Assembly: GCA_045594545.1 (NCBI GenBank)
Contig: JAZNYQ010000107.1
Coordinates: forward strand, 1 to 46,744
Direction: 5' to 3'
Length of the DNA stretch: 46,744 nt
Origin: CAKSHC01 sp045594545
GTDB lineage: Bacteria > Bacillota > Clostridia > Oscillospirales > UMGS1783
The translations under genes and the position numbers were made by a program. The notes under the pieces were generated by a model, which saw nothing but the letters and a program-made list of their open reading frames with translations, was not told where the DNA came from and searched no databases. Positions 46,317-46,744 of the stretch are shown here, in pieces. Within the stretch, counting starts at the first letter, position 1. Every line of letters starts with the position of its first letter.

Positions 46317-46553
46317 ATGGATTTTCTCAATAAAGTATTTCCGATCTCGTTCAAGTGCACCGAAAAGGATGCCTTTATTAAGGCGTTGATCATGTACGTT
46401 GTGGCCGGCGTGGTCGGCGGACTGATCATTGGGCTGCTGTCCCGTATTCCTTTTGTGGGTATCTTATTTGGATTGATGGGATATCTGGCTGAGGTATATG
46501 TCACAGCCGGCATTGTTCTTTCCATTCTGGTGTTCACTAAAGTACTGAAATAA
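46317..46553 (+). CDS. Small two-helix membrane protein, unknown
   Basis: This 78-residue protein has a short amphipathic start followed by two hydrophobic segments (ALIMYVVAGVVGGLIIGLLS and ILFGLMGYLAEVYVTAGIVL) with glycine zipper-like spacing. It ends VFTKVLK. AAAGGAGGG lies 6 bp before the ATG and a strong promoter precedes it. It stands alone, with a terminator 10 bp later. It resembles small Gly-rich bacterial membrane proteins with no known function. Confidence 0.8.
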   Translation: MDFLNKVFPISFKCTEKDAFIKALIMYVVAGVVGGLIIGLLSRIPFVGILFGLMGYLAEVYVTAGIVLSILVFTKVLK

Positions 46554-46562
46554 AAATTGGTG

Positions 46563-46592
46563 AAGCAGACAGAAAACCCTGTCTGCTTTTCT
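46563..46592 (+). terminator. Terminator after the small membrane protein gene
   Basis: AAGCAGACAG pairs with CTGTCTGCTT around the loop AAAACC, followed by TTCTTTT. Confidence 0.85.
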
Positions 46593-46647
46593 TTTGATTT
46601 TTGTCATGGGAGATTTCGAAGCGATGCGGGATATTGAGGATTCAGGT

Positions 46648-46744
46648 ATGGAAGAAAAGAAGAAAAGCAAGAAATGGCTGTATGATGTGGCCATTGTGAT
46701 ATGTATTCTGGTATTTCTGGTATCGGGGTTCTTTTTGGGGCGAT
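46648..46744 (+). CDS. N-terminal part of a membrane-anchored protein, cut by the window end
   Basis: The frame begins MEEKKKSKKWLYDVAIVICI and continues with a hydrophobic helix (LVFLVSGFFLG) at the last complete residues. GAGGA lies 7 bp before the ATG at 46648; in-frame ATGs at 46606 and 46624 have no ribosome site. A basic start followed by one uncleaved transmembrane helix is seen in class B sortases and many other anchored proteins. Too little remains to decide. Confidence 0.65.
   Translation, partial: MEEKKKSKKWLYDVAIVICILVFLVSGFFLGR

Overview
The window looks like chromosome from a low-to-mid GC Gram-positive anaerobe, most likely an uncultured gut Clostridia (Oscillospirales-like). 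The reasons are the prs-pth-mfd gene order, strong GGAGG ribosome sites, consensus -35/-10 promoters with 17-bp spacers, ATP-saving pyruvate phosphate dikinase, a ferredoxin-tailed aldo/keto reductase, lipoproteins with an LxxC lipobox, and no outer-membrane (SusCD/TonB) genes. No rRNA or tRNA gene and no CRISPR array was seen.

Layout. (1) 1-11.95 kb is housekeeping backbone. It opens with an array of small hairpins. A leftward prs-pth-mfd-aldo/keto reductase cluster follows, with a leader that carries a short peptide ORF and an intrinsic terminator. A GH3 enzyme with permuted domain order and ppdK are read rightward. (2) 12-43.7 kb is an accessory island that looks AT-richer by eye. It is bracketed by two direct copies of a ~224-bp sequence (11964-12186 and 43445-43668) that begin TGT, end ACA and have the same 4 bp (CCGA) on their outer sides. 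The island starts with a Tn7-like transposition module (TnsA-like, TnsB, TnsC, TniQ/TnsD). Then come a dead tyrosine-recombinase tail, an SF2-helicase-like ATPase, a long inverted repeat, an HTH/nucleotidyltransferase pair resembling a toxin-antitoxin or phage-defence unit, and a GH4 remnant. (3) 20.8-42.9 kb of the island is a glycan-degradation locus: GH2 beta-galactosidase, two AraC regulators, a cytoplasmic GH36-type alpha-galactosidase, and an operon for secreted and surface proteins. That operon encodes an SGNH esterase with unfamiliar domains, a 42-residue peptide, a 1459-residue repeat protein with a C-terminal membrane anchor, a shorter relative, a GH36-type lipoprotein, a sialidase-fold protein and a GH38 alpha-mannosidase. 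(4) 43.7-46.7 kb returns to ordinary small genes: an HTH regulator, a Cys-rich small protein, a lipoprotein, a zinc-ribbon membrane protein and a small membrane protein. The window ends inside an N-terminally anchored protein.

How it works together. Two promoters in the glycan locus, before the cytoplasmic alpha-galactosidase and before the SGNH operon, share a 55-bp upstream block (39/55 identical, no gap) ending in the same -35 TTGAAA. They are therefore probably co-regulated by one of the adjacent AraC proteins. Surface proteins would bind and deacetylate an alpha-galactose/mannose/beta-galactose-bearing glycan, the GH36 lipoprotein would trim it outside, and the GH2, GH36, sialidase-like and GH38 enzymes would finish it inside. 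No transporter is encoded here, so uptake must be supplied elsewhere. The least described part is the pair of domain types shared by the SGNH, 1459-residue and 267-residue proteins.
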